64,000 nucleotides of DNA from Paragordius varius (Eukaryota; Nematomorpha). Shown piece after piece: positions 61,614 to 64,000 of the stretch; position 1 is the stretch's first letter; each line of letters starts with the position of its first letter. The notes beneath the pieces were generated by a model. That model worked only from the letters and a program-made list of their open reading frames with translations. It ran no database searches and was not told the DNA's origin. Made by a program: the position numbers and the translations under genes. Location of the stretch: the NCBI GenBank assembly GCA_964247055.1, contig OZ176059.1, positions 2,170,001-2,234,000 of the forward strand. Direction: 5' to 3'.

Positions 61614-61727
61614 TATGTTTGTTTAGATTTAATACAACCTACACGCTTAACCCCCACGGCACCTCCGTACTATAGTGAGGGTTTCAGCAACAGTAATTCA
61701 TCTACATCAAATAATATCAGCAAATAA
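34408..61727 (+). CDS. CEP135: CEP135 (Bld10 / TSGA10 family) orthologue, 26 exons
   Basis: Centriolar coiled-coil scaffold. CEP135/Bld10 links the SAS-6 cartwheel to microtubules and is needed for centriole assembly. The exons, listed individually, sum to 4104 bases, 1367 codons plus stop; human CEP135 has 1140 residues. All phases match. Evidence: THLRKRLDDMGYIQPFGPES near residue 12 (human has INIRKRLDQLGYRQTL..ES), DKNLKAIIHTPG joined to GGHANPVPFKRQRMVID (human NLHAVVQTPGG...FRRQRMQID), IIQDLEKDRNFYRDEYM, and a basic coiled-coil end before a Pro/Ser tail. Between these, heptad-rich segments alternate with Asn-rich inserts. The start ATG at 34408 is the only in-frame ATG before the signature. 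TSGA10 is the closest alternative, but the length favours CEP135. Confidence 0.88.
34640..34915 (+). CDS. CEP135: CEP135 exon e2: N-terminal coiled coil
   Basis: (A)KLLRNICQLNEEKCKINQTL, KRKIKSLEEINANYEFRETQ, LVKKICAAEKDIQEKSRLLL and EDKNLKAIIHTP. Matches the human stretch ending EKNLHAVVQTPGG. About 50 residues present in human before this block are missing. The 5' boundary depends on the intron choice described for e1. Confidence 0.88.
35696..35926. mobile_element. 21-bp-array element (family B), worn copy after a TA run
   Basis: TA run at 35675-35688, then ACTAATTACACCTCGATTC. Core ATGAAAAATTTCTTTATGGC; right end GGGCGAATTCGAAATGTTTA..TTACATGGT. Confidence 0.65.
35940..36052. mobile_element. 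MITE family E, 113-bp palindrome before a splice acceptor
   Basis: CAGTAATGTAGGGTAAAAAA at the left and TTTTTAAACCATACCTTACTG at the right, with TA flanks. It ends 14 bases before the acceptor AG of exon e3, so the acceptor region is element plus a short TA run. Confidence 0.8.
36069..36364 (+). CDS. CEP135: CEP135 exon e3: KRQRM block
   Basis: (G)GHANPVPFKRQRMVIDTFLP continues the TPGG..RRQRMQIDEP block of human CEP135. A linker of about 80 residues follows, rich in Asn, Ser, Gly and Asp, then MVGTITNETTDILN. Donor GTATAC followed by a TA run. Confidence 0.9.
36822..36920 (+). CDS. CEP135: CEP135 exon e4
   Basis: MADNLIQALNERLTHANLTR and NGLEQQLLDVKQQ, 33 codons, phase 0. Corresponds to ADLLQVADNRIQELQQEVHQLQEKL of human CEP135. 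Confidence 0.88.
36925..37500. mobile_element. MITE family A, copy 12, carrying an inserted family B element
   Basis: Left part AAAGACAGGACGTAAAAATTAAACGACA to about 37080; right part from about 37385, TAAAAAAAGTATGGTTGTCC and CACTTTGTCCTTATAATA..TTCTG. Between them lies the family B element 37090-37380. Confidence 0.75.
37090..37380. mobile_element. 21-bp-array element (family B) nested in family A
   Basis: GCATTTACAGTTTAAACTCACCC with two units; right end with three units, ending TAAATGGTAAATTGT. The core is inverted relative to most other copies (GGTAATTTTT block on the left). Confidence 0.8.
37523..37613 (+). CDS. CEP135: CEP135 exon e5
   Basis: LNAKNEYIETILQPYVKELD and PNTDDIILMQ. Parallels the human stretch IELREREIERLSVALDGGRSPD. 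Leaves in phase 1 at GTACAT. Confidence 0.85.
37614..38447 (+). other. CEP135 intron 5, unassigned part
   Basis: AT-rich; nothing recognised before the exon ghost at 38448. Confidence 0.6.
38448..38525 (+). pseudogene. Ghost of CEP135 exon e6, internally deleted
   Basis: ATTCCAG then GGAAATTTGGTAAAAAAAACG and ATAAATCAACCAGCACATCG copy the acceptor and first 45 bases of exon e6 at 38631. It then jumps to GAAACGAATATCTC, matching the exon's later GAAAGGGAATATCTT, so about 85 bases are missing. Confidence 0.88.
38631..38792 (+). CDS. CEP135: CEP135 exon e6
   Basis: (G)KFGKEKNDESTSTSFETTT, PLLARKALILADIEHNMTVE and DIEREYLNLGDNNE. Matches human DPNTD..ARKALI-type region only loosely; accepted on splice sites and phase. 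Flanked by ghosts of its own ends. Confidence 0.85.
38833..39180. mobile_element. 21-bp-array element (family B), three and five units
   Basis: ACCATTTACAATTCAAATTC with three units at the left; about five inverted units at the right with alternating TTCGAGG and TTCAAGG variants. It adjoins a TA run of about 66 bases. Confidence 0.88.
39181..39246. repeat. (TA)n microsatellite, longest in the window
   Basis: About 66 bases of uninterrupted TA directly after the family B element. Further long runs lie at 39383-39410, 45904-45940, 47012-47046, 48219-48251, 49755-49813, 52222-52255, 61585-61610 and 63130-63153. Confidence 0.97.
39290..39610 (+). pseudogene. Two tandem ghosts of the exon e6 3' end
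   Basis: AATTTGGGTGGCAGTAATGAAGGGCATAAATGTAT (39328) and AATTTGGGTTGCAGTAATGAAGGGC (39477) copy the last 25 bases of exon e6 with its donor and following intron. Each is preceded by a GTAAAGAATTAAATTATGG or shorter version and followed by a TA run, with a period of about 155 bases. Confidence 0.85.
39710..39898 (+). CDS. CEP135: CEP135 exon e7
   Basis: (A)DDINLQNLLSHTGEDGALFT, EEFLRKLVTSVGQLRSRYEH and MCEESRAHRRKQALTHIKCL. Helical and charged; clearly higher GC than flanks. Leaves in phase 1. Confidence 0.88.
39899..40616 (+). other. CEP135 intron 7, unassigned part
   Basis: AT-rich; nothing recognised. Confidence 0.6.
40617..41052. mobile_element. 21-bp-array element (family B) with doubled right end, next to an acceptor
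   Basis: ACCATTTACAATTCAAATTC with three to four units; the right array has about seven units, ends GTAAATGGT at 41005, and a second short array ends GTAAATGGT at 41052. The exon e8 acceptor AG is at 41070-41071, after a TA run, so no pyrimidine tract lies between element and exon. Confidence 0.9.
41072..41278 (+). CDS. CEP135: CEP135 exon e8
   Basis: (E)SENLSLKEKLEKTSVQKLLS followed by NIEPNDKTTNPDLKDGPTLI and ENFAMENTDDKNLQGIKKK. Acceptor is ATATATATATGATAG. Mostly polar linker; accepted on phase continuity (phase 1 in, phase 1 out). Confidence 0.82.
41500..41705. repeat. 21-bp tandem array, left end of family F
   Basis: About ten units with period 21, differing at the CG/CA and CAATCG/GATAAA positions; outer and inner units differ from the homogeneous middle. 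Confidence 0.93.
42022..42545. mobile_element. Inner palindromic element at the centre of family F
   Basis: ACCATTTTTATCTCAAATTA with GTCATTTAACACTTCATATTGG faces CCAATATGAAGTGTTAAATG and TTGAGATAAAAATGGT. It shares the outer ACCATTT terminus. It may be a nested insertion or the core of one compound element. The middle contains GCGGCCCGCAAAGCC and GTGTGTGGCCCGCG, a hAT-like flavour but not proof. Confidence 0.65.
42838..43015. repeat. 21-bp tandem array, right end of family F
   Basis: About eight units (CGATTGACTGGGAAAACGTTT), inverted copy of 41500-41705 but with two units fewer. Confidence 0.93.
43177..43449 (+). CDS. CEP135: CEP135 exon e9
   Basis: (D)TISNNKQFHFPTPPHTGLGE, an Asn-rich stretch, then the heptad segment NQLKQKDKEFERINKLYKHN and LEAKTNLTFRVNQLLKH. 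Strong acceptor TTCTTTTTTAG. Phase 1 in and out. Confidence 0.87.
43450..44325 (+). other. CEP135 intron 9, unassigned
   Basis: AT-rich; no repeat family or gene recognised. Confidence 0.6.
44326..44483 (+). CDS. CEP135: CEP135 exon e10: ERDFY-like block
   Basis: (E)RDLVSELEKLHRKTFLRTTG, YNNTLQTALRTKNETIIQDL and EKDRNFYRDEYM. The last part matches FLKGIEEERDFYKKELERLQ of human CEP135. Leaves in phase 0. Confidence 0.88.
44608..44939. mobile_element. MITE family A, copy 13
   Basis: CAGTAAAATTCAGTTTAAGTTGG and ACGGACAAAGCCTAAAAATA at the left; ATGTTTTGTCCGTATAAATT..TTTTTACTG followed by TA at the right. G-run at 44562-44574 just before it. Confidence 0.85.
45246..45465 (+). CDS. CEP135: CEP135 exon e11
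   Basis: YLQKYLEQWLKTPLMEIEKS then a polar stretch (QPTTLENFARNNNEISQKMS, CHPKNYISTNLTDNLFLS). Continues the helix of e10. Acceptor is a TA run ending ATATAAG, without a pyrimidine tract. Confidence 0.83.
45512..45770. mobile_element. 21-bp-array element (family B)
   Basis: ACCATTTACAATTTAAATTTAGCC with two units after a TA run; right end one to two units, GAACTGTAAATAAT. Begins 46 bases after the exon e11 donor. Confidence 0.82.
46033..46094 (+). CDS. CEP135: CEP135 exon e12, 62 bases
   Basis: (D)IKTSEPKIVNVPKIKHSTYK. Short polar linker exon; acceptor AACATTACAG, donor GTAATA, phases 1 and 0 fit neighbours. Confidence 0.8.
46666..46955. mobile_element. MITE family A, copy 14
   Basis: CAGTAAAACTGAAATTATACTATGGATAAAACG at the left; TTACGTTTTTTCCGTATAAA..TTTTCACTG and TA at the right. 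Confidence 0.85.
47075..47265. repeat. About 73-bp tandem repeat
   Basis: Two and a half units of TTTTTTACAGATTCTTATATAAAAAAACC..AATTAAATTTTAAATTATTTTA. Confidence 0.85.
47302..47427 (+). CDS. CEP135: CEP135 exon e13: RERDE-like block
   Basis: PDVNSTEEFSALERLIMERD, EYMSRWKQCEQERLKTLQLY, NE. Matches the human segment around HQITRERDELQRMLERFEKY. 42 codons, phase 0. Confidence 0.88.
47449..47826. mobile_element. 21-bp-array element (family B), long left array
   Basis: ACCATTTATAATTCGAATTC with about eight units at the left and only one to two at the right, the reverse of the usual bias. Begins 22 bases after the exon e13 donor and ends in a TA run. Confidence 0.85.
48302..48385 (+). CDS. CEP135: CEP135 exon e14
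   Basis: MFSKVCEKPPQDVINGKDET and SRGGNVET, 28 codons. Polar linker with no recognised motif; supported by phase and splice sites. Confidence 0.78.
48454..48771. mobile_element. MITE family A, copy 15
   Basis: CAGTAAAAATTGAAATTATACGGAAGGACAAAACGTG at the left, with a small GGAA duplication; TTTAGGTTTTGTCCGTATAA..TTTTTACT at the right. Confidence 0.85.
49163..49446. mobile_element. MITE family A, copy 16
   Basis: CAATAAAAATTGGGATTATACGGACAAAATG at the left; AACGTTTTGTCCATATAATT..TTTTTACTC at the right. Confidence 0.85.
49588..49931. mobile_element. MITE family A, copy 17, with a TA run inside
   Basis: ACTTATACGGACAAAACATGAA at the left; TTTACGTTTTGTCCGTATAA at the right. A TA run of about 58 bases (49755-49813) grew within the core. 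Confidence 0.8.
50000..50126 (+). CDS. CEP135: CEP135 exon e15
   Basis: EDKKDTKTSQDLAQQQKELY and EKQIRNLIYMSELLCKERSN. Heptad pattern clear. Leaves in phase 1. Confidence 0.86.
50251..50513. mobile_element. 21-bp-array element (family B) before an acceptor
   Basis: ACTATTTACAATATAATTTCACCC with two units; right end three units ending TTGTAAATGGT. A TA run and 20 bases separate it from exon e16. Confidence 0.83.
50560..50641 (+). CDS. CEP135: CEP135 exon e16
   Basis: (A)KLASHNQYDDVDGPSVAKTV and KDQNQK. Donor is AA|GTTTTC, weak but the only GT that keeps phase with e17 (AA|T = Asn). Confidence 0.75.
51068..51248 (+). CDS. CEP135: CEP135 exon e17
   Basis: DYQTLSPPVLNLETKMTKLK, PTKAAVIENKALCKNCQDLV and LRTQCLEIEKITLQNALNDK. 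Begins one base into a codon. Coiled-coil second half. Confidence 0.86.
51565..51660. mobile_element. MITE family C, right half
   Basis: TTTTTTCCATACACTACTGT then ACTCTACTATAATGTGAAAAGCAACC and ATTAAAATGCATATTATG. The left half is absent. Confidence 0.75.
52061..52145 (+). CDS. CEP135: CEP135 exon e18
   Basis: ERTIDSLHNTLRKMEIQVEA and LTTRLETK. Heptad pattern with I/L/M/V at core positions. Phase 0 in, phase 1 out. Confidence 0.86.
52473..52692. mobile_element. MITE family A, decayed copy
   Basis: CAGTATAATTATACAAAACAAAACA at the left, AAAAGGCAACAATATATTTAAG inside, TTTTAATTTTGACTG at the right with TA. Diverged. Confidence 0.6.
52746..52876 (+). CDS. CEP135: CEP135 exon e19
   Basis: (E)CKLLKTSSDINLAQQRFEQE, REAMIVENRLLRKDLKVLTN and EHK. 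Coiled coil. Phase 1 in, phase 0 out. Confidence 0.87.
52877..53749 (+). other. CEP135 intron 19
   Basis: Unassigned AT-rich sequence plus the family A element at 53379. Confidence 0.7.
53379..53677. mobile_element. MITE family A, copy 18
   Basis: CAGTAAAAACTGGAATTATACGGACAAAACG at the left; TTACGTTTTGTCCTTCCGTATAA..TTTTTACTCTG at the right. Confidence 0.87.
53750..53860 (+). CDS. CEP135: CEP135 exon e20
   Basis: ILNKDLENVKGKHDTVKEKL and DLTEAQLKSLQQILSAK, 37 codons, phase 0. Strong coiled coil. Confidence 0.88.
54328..54434 (+). CDS. CEP135: CEP135 exon e21
   Basis: EQEKNAMLEQCKALEKQLRI and AQNQKITVETELRNY. Coiled coil. Leaves in phase 2 at AA|GTTAAT. Confidence 0.87.
54775..55080 (+). 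mobile_element. tRNA-derived SINE
   Basis: The head reads GTAAGTAGGGGCGCAGGACT, then about 25 bases on a B-box-like GAATTCGAACCCC, as in tRNA-derived SINE promoters; the A box is worn. A GC-richer body follows (CAGCCCTGGGCAGGTGAGTG, CCGCCCAGCGGAGCC, GGACACCCCTGGTT). Ends uncertain, no clear target duplication. Lies in CEP135 intron 21. Confidence 0.65.
55595..55894 (+). CDS. CEP135: CEP135 exon e22
   Basis: QTCKDKIEEMGRLTQQHGFL, an Asn/His-rich stretch (NTPENNHHNINNDFSNDAE), then coiled coil YYKDNLLALDKALSSNNIVV and QLQKNLESRIVEISQLKADI. Phase 2 in and out. Confidence 0.87.
55930..56436. mobile_element. MITE family A, enlarged copy with triplicated left end
   Basis: ACTATGGACAAAACGTAAAAATAT or close occurs near 55946, 56020 and 56150, each followed by AAAGACA..ACCAAAC-type sequence, so the left part is repeated. 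A single right end TTTCACGTTTTGTCCGTATA closes it near 56430. Confidence 0.75.
56844..57965. mobile_element. Non-autonomous CACTA-type element, 1122 bp
   Basis: Left end CACTAGACAACAAATTTTAA, right end inverse of CACTGGACAACAAATTTTTC; TTA is repeated on both sides (56841-56843, 57966-57968). CACT(A/G) termini and a 3-bp duplication fit the CACTA/EnSpm (CMC) group. Short frames at 56860-57111 (-) and 57682-57879 (+) resemble no transposase. Confidence 0.75.
58185..58269 (+). CDS. CEP135: CEP135 exon e23
   Basis: (R)LEIVCQESTKAQNSLKRSLE and QKNSDTVE. Coiled coil; phase 2 in, phase 0 out. Strong acceptor GTTTTTAACAG. Confidence 0.87.
58685..59007 (+). CDS. CEP135: CEP135 exon e24: C-terminal coiled coil
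   Basis: LQQTLQKFERDHRILRAELD, SRRQSLRTLHEVITCAKTRE and NNLRAKIRKLETKLKDYLVV, then an Asn-rich insert. Very basic coil. Reading on gives GAT AAG TAA, a stop at 59009, so a shorter isoform is possible; the donor AA|GTAATT at 59008 instead joins in phase to e25. Confidence 0.88.
59205..61033. mobile_element. MITE family A, copy 19, split by a LINE
   Basis: Left part from AAATTAAAATTATACGGACA to TTTTATAACTCA at 59301; right part from 60841, TTATAACTCATTGTTTCTAT, to TTTGTCCGTATAATTTCAGA..TTTGCTG. The two parts rejoin into a normal 290-bp element if the LINE is removed. Confidence 0.88.
59302..60840 (-). mobile_element. 5'-truncated RTE-like LINE with zinc-knuckle motif, inactive
   Basis: On the minus strand from 60840: NKASGPSEFTVEMISALDSK, YRPIKLLEHGMKLFELILLN, MQCGFLPNKGTTDAIFILRQ, LFYAFIDLEKAFNSVPRTLI, SGLHQGSLLSPFLFITIMDE, then CSICNKEVKTNAIQCLKCKK with WVHKKC, FTYLGDIISAGGGLEPTINN, LRFAGHVHRRPHESW and RKGRPLQSWLSIVENDL. 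Layout fits RTE-like lineages with a Cys-rich motif between palm and thumb. The YADD part of the active site is missing and there are stops. Flanking TTTATAACTCA repeats (near 59291-59301 and 60841-60851) mark the target duplication; no endonuclease remains. Confidence 0.88.
61142..61197 (+). CDS. CEP135: CEP135 exon e25, 56 bases
   Basis: IDSGFGQSAGIKTTTFEN, entered as (AA)T and left in phase 1 at GTAAAA. Small; accepted because it joins e24 and e26 in frame with good splice sites. Confidence 0.75.
61585..61610. repeat. (TA)n microsatellite
   Basis: TA run of about 26 bases just before the last exon. Confidence 0.95.
61627..61727 (+). CDS. CEP135: CEP135 exon e26: last exon and stop
   Basis: (D)LIQPTRLTPTAPPYYSEGFS and NSNSSTSNNISK, then TAA at 61725. 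The Pro/Ser tail resembles the short LATPPLSSTLRSPSHSP end of human CEP135 in character. Confidence 0.82.
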
Positions 61728-61798
61728 TTAAAAATAACGAAACTTTTTAAAAGACAATCTATCATGTTTTATAAATTTAGATTTCGTTGAGCAATAAA
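61728..61798 (+). promoter_or_regulatory. CEP135 3' UTR with candidate poly(A) signal
   Basis: AATAAA at 61793-61798, 66 bases after the stop, is the first full hexamer. Confidence 0.6.
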
Positions 61799-64000
61799 AA
61801 TCAACTTTGATTATATTGAAAATGACGCTTAAATATCAATTTAGAATTATATACTCCGCAAATATGCATAGATCTCTGTAAAGTTTTTATGATAATGTAT
61901 TTAATGCACACATACATTTTAGATATAATACTTGTTAAAATTGCGCAAATTTTTTACAGTAATGAGCACTATTATAGGCCACATCTGTATTTTAAATGGC
62001 TAACAGGGTATTTAATTCACATGTATGTTGCCTTATGAGATGTTTCATTATATTAATTTCATATTTAACATTGTATTTTTTCCAAAGTTTTTAAAAATGT
62101 AGCTAATAAAAACGAAAATCATACATGACTAATGACATATATATTGAATACTCTTAGCAATTTAAACTATAGATATCGCCTACAATAGTTCTCTTTACTG
62201 TATATCGTTTTCGATTTCGAATTCCGGTATAAATATCATTTTAATGTTTTACATTGAAAAATCTCATCTCATGCCCTAAAAACAACTATTGTTATCCTAT
62301 ATTGCTCAAATGCATTAAAACATACCTTTATATATATAGGGGTATATGTTTATAAAATATTTTGTTGCATGTTTAGTATATATATAGAAATAAATTAAGA
62401 TAATAATATTTATGAAAAGCTTTTGACAAATTTATTTCCATTGTTTTATCGAAAACAGGAACCCATTTAAGTATTTCTTCCCTTTTTAAACCCTAATATA
62501 ACCATAATACCAGCTAACGCACCTTTGATATCCCTTTAACTTTTTATAGCCATTTTGAAGGGTTAAATCATTTTTATAAATAATTAAAGAGCATTGTAAA
62601 TGAGCCATTTTTGTATCATATATATATATATATATATTATATATAGATATTTTAAAGCACAAATCAATAATAATTTAATTCAAATTTTAGGGTTTGGAAT
62701 TAGAATTAGGGCCAAAAACCCGCATAAAATTTTTGAAATTTTGGTGGTCATTTTACCAGGATCGGATATTTTTCGTTTGCAAAATTAAATGACTACACCC
62801 GTTTCAATTTTAATGTAACATCATACAAAAAAATACTTACATGATTAATCAACTGCTTGTCGTTTAATTCATATTTAAATGGCTTAAAATTTTATTATAT
62901 ATTATTATTAAAATATTGAAAATGTTATGTATGCAGTTTTTACTAAAGAACACATTATAAACAAACACCTTAACAAAATTCAAAGTTTAGTCGTATTAAA
63001 AAGTCCTTCAATTTTGAGTGTGTGTAGCCTAAAATCCATTTTTAAAAAAGAAGGTTGTAGAATTGAAGGTTATCGTTATGCAAAACTCTACAAAAAGGAC
63101 CACAAAATATAGAAATAAAATTATAACCAATATATATATATATATATATATATTGCCTAGAATTGGTATAATTATATATCGTTTTAATAATCGATATTTG
63201 TGGTTAATTCATTTTTAATTGCAACTATACAAAGATATGCTGTAATCTTTTTACAAAAATCATTATATTATAATAACACAAGTATTTAATTATACAAAAA
63301 ATAAACAGTTTATCTAAGTTAATTAAAAAAACAATTTAAAAAAAATATTATTAAATTAAATTGTGAATCGGCCAATATGAAGGTCCATTTCAATAATTAA
63401 AACGCTATAATATAATATTTTAATAATTATTTGATACTTTAATTTATTGTGATGTTAGATATTTTCACAGGTTATAACCATCGCATTATACTCCAATTTA
63501 CGTTATATACCTAAAAAATTGAAATAGGATTGAATTACAATCTTACATATTTTGTAAGCGAAAAACACAAAAAACCTACGTACGACAGCAAAGGTATGTA
63601 TTTACAGTTATGTTTTTCGATACGGTAAATACGAAAAATATTTGCTATCAATTACTGTAATTAATTGCAAAATTGCTATAAAACTTGCTAGATTCCATAT
63701 TTTTTAAGCTCAACATAAATTGGTAAAACACTTAAAAAATTGAAATATATATGGTTGTTTGTTGTGATTATAAAGCCAGGGAATAATGGCCGCAATGTTA
63801 GGGTTTACAAGATGTGATTATTACAAATTATACGATACTTAACAACGTTAACCTTATGTTTGTAAAATCGATTTCTAATTTTTTTGAAATATATATATAA
63901 TTACATTTGGATAGAGTATATTAACACCTAAATTGGACTTACATTTTATTTGGTAAATAATAACCTTTAAATCTGATAATACTATCTGGACAAATGGAAC
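61799..64000. other. AT-rich intergenic sequence, no gene recognised
   Basis: TA runs near 62620 and 63130. Short frames at 62600-62788 and 62927-63112 have no recognised relatives and no splice context. Confidence 0.5.

Noticed and set aside
62927-63112. 61-codon frame near the window end, as a possible first exon of a third gene
   Set aside because: No signature, no conserved motif and Lys/Ile-biased composition as expected of chance AT-rich frames.
1-64000. CRISPR arrays, operons, ribosome binding sites, origins or other bacterial features
   Set aside because: GT-AG introns, animal gene families and eukaryotic transposons exclude a prokaryotic origin; the short tandem arrays lie in transposon ends and lack spacer structure.
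1-64000. rRNA and intact tRNA genes, LTR-bearing or capsid-bearing elements
   Set aside because: None seen by eye. The only tRNA-like promoter is the SINE head at 54775.

Overview
This is AT-rich animal DNA holding two multi-exon genes on the + strand, head to tail, buried in transposon debris. The organism cannot be named. An invertebrate is likely: a BTB-BACK-Kelch adaptor gene and a centriolar scaffold gene, GT-AG introns of hundreds to thousands of bases, BovB/RTE-type LINEs, a Penelope-like remnant, hAT, CACTA and Tc1/mariner-type short elements, many (TA)n runs and Asn-rich inserts in the proteins.

Region 1 (846-23198) is the 3' part of a KLHL20 (Drosophila diablo) orthologue. Thirteen exons join in frame and encode 879 residues from the end of the BTB domain through BACK and six Kelch blades to a stop. 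The 5' end lies before the window. Compared with vertebrate KLHL20 it has about 50 extra residues between BACK and Kelch, about 85 Asn/Ser-rich residues inside the last blade, and a C-terminal tail of about 260 residues. Its introns hold a 3.76-kb palindromic element and a LINE carrying a hAT insertion.

Region 2 (23199-34407) is about 11 kb of intergenic DNA: decayed short elements, three copies of an unnamed repeat of about 550 bp, and a Penelope-like fragment ending in a hammerhead-like hairpin. No convincing gene was found there.

Region 3 (34408-61727) is a CEP135 (Bld10/TSGA10 family) orthologue. Twenty-six exons join in frame to about 1367 residues. The N-terminal signature and the TPG...KRQRM.ID block are diagnostic; the rest is coiled coil with low-complexity inserts. 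Introns hold a 1.5-kb palindrome with 21-bp terminal arrays, a CACTA-type element, a tRNA-derived SINE and a LINE inserted in a short element. Region 4 (61728-64000) shows only the 3' UTR and AT-rich sequence.

The most distinctive observations are: (i) terminal-inverted-repeat elements whose ends are arrays of 21-bp repeats, in two families sharing the terminus ACCATTT; (ii) decayed partial tandem copies (ghosts) of host exons next to the intact exon, in both genes; (iii) very large palindromes inside introns that would be transcribed as long hairpins; (iv) short elements lying within about 20 bases of splice sites.
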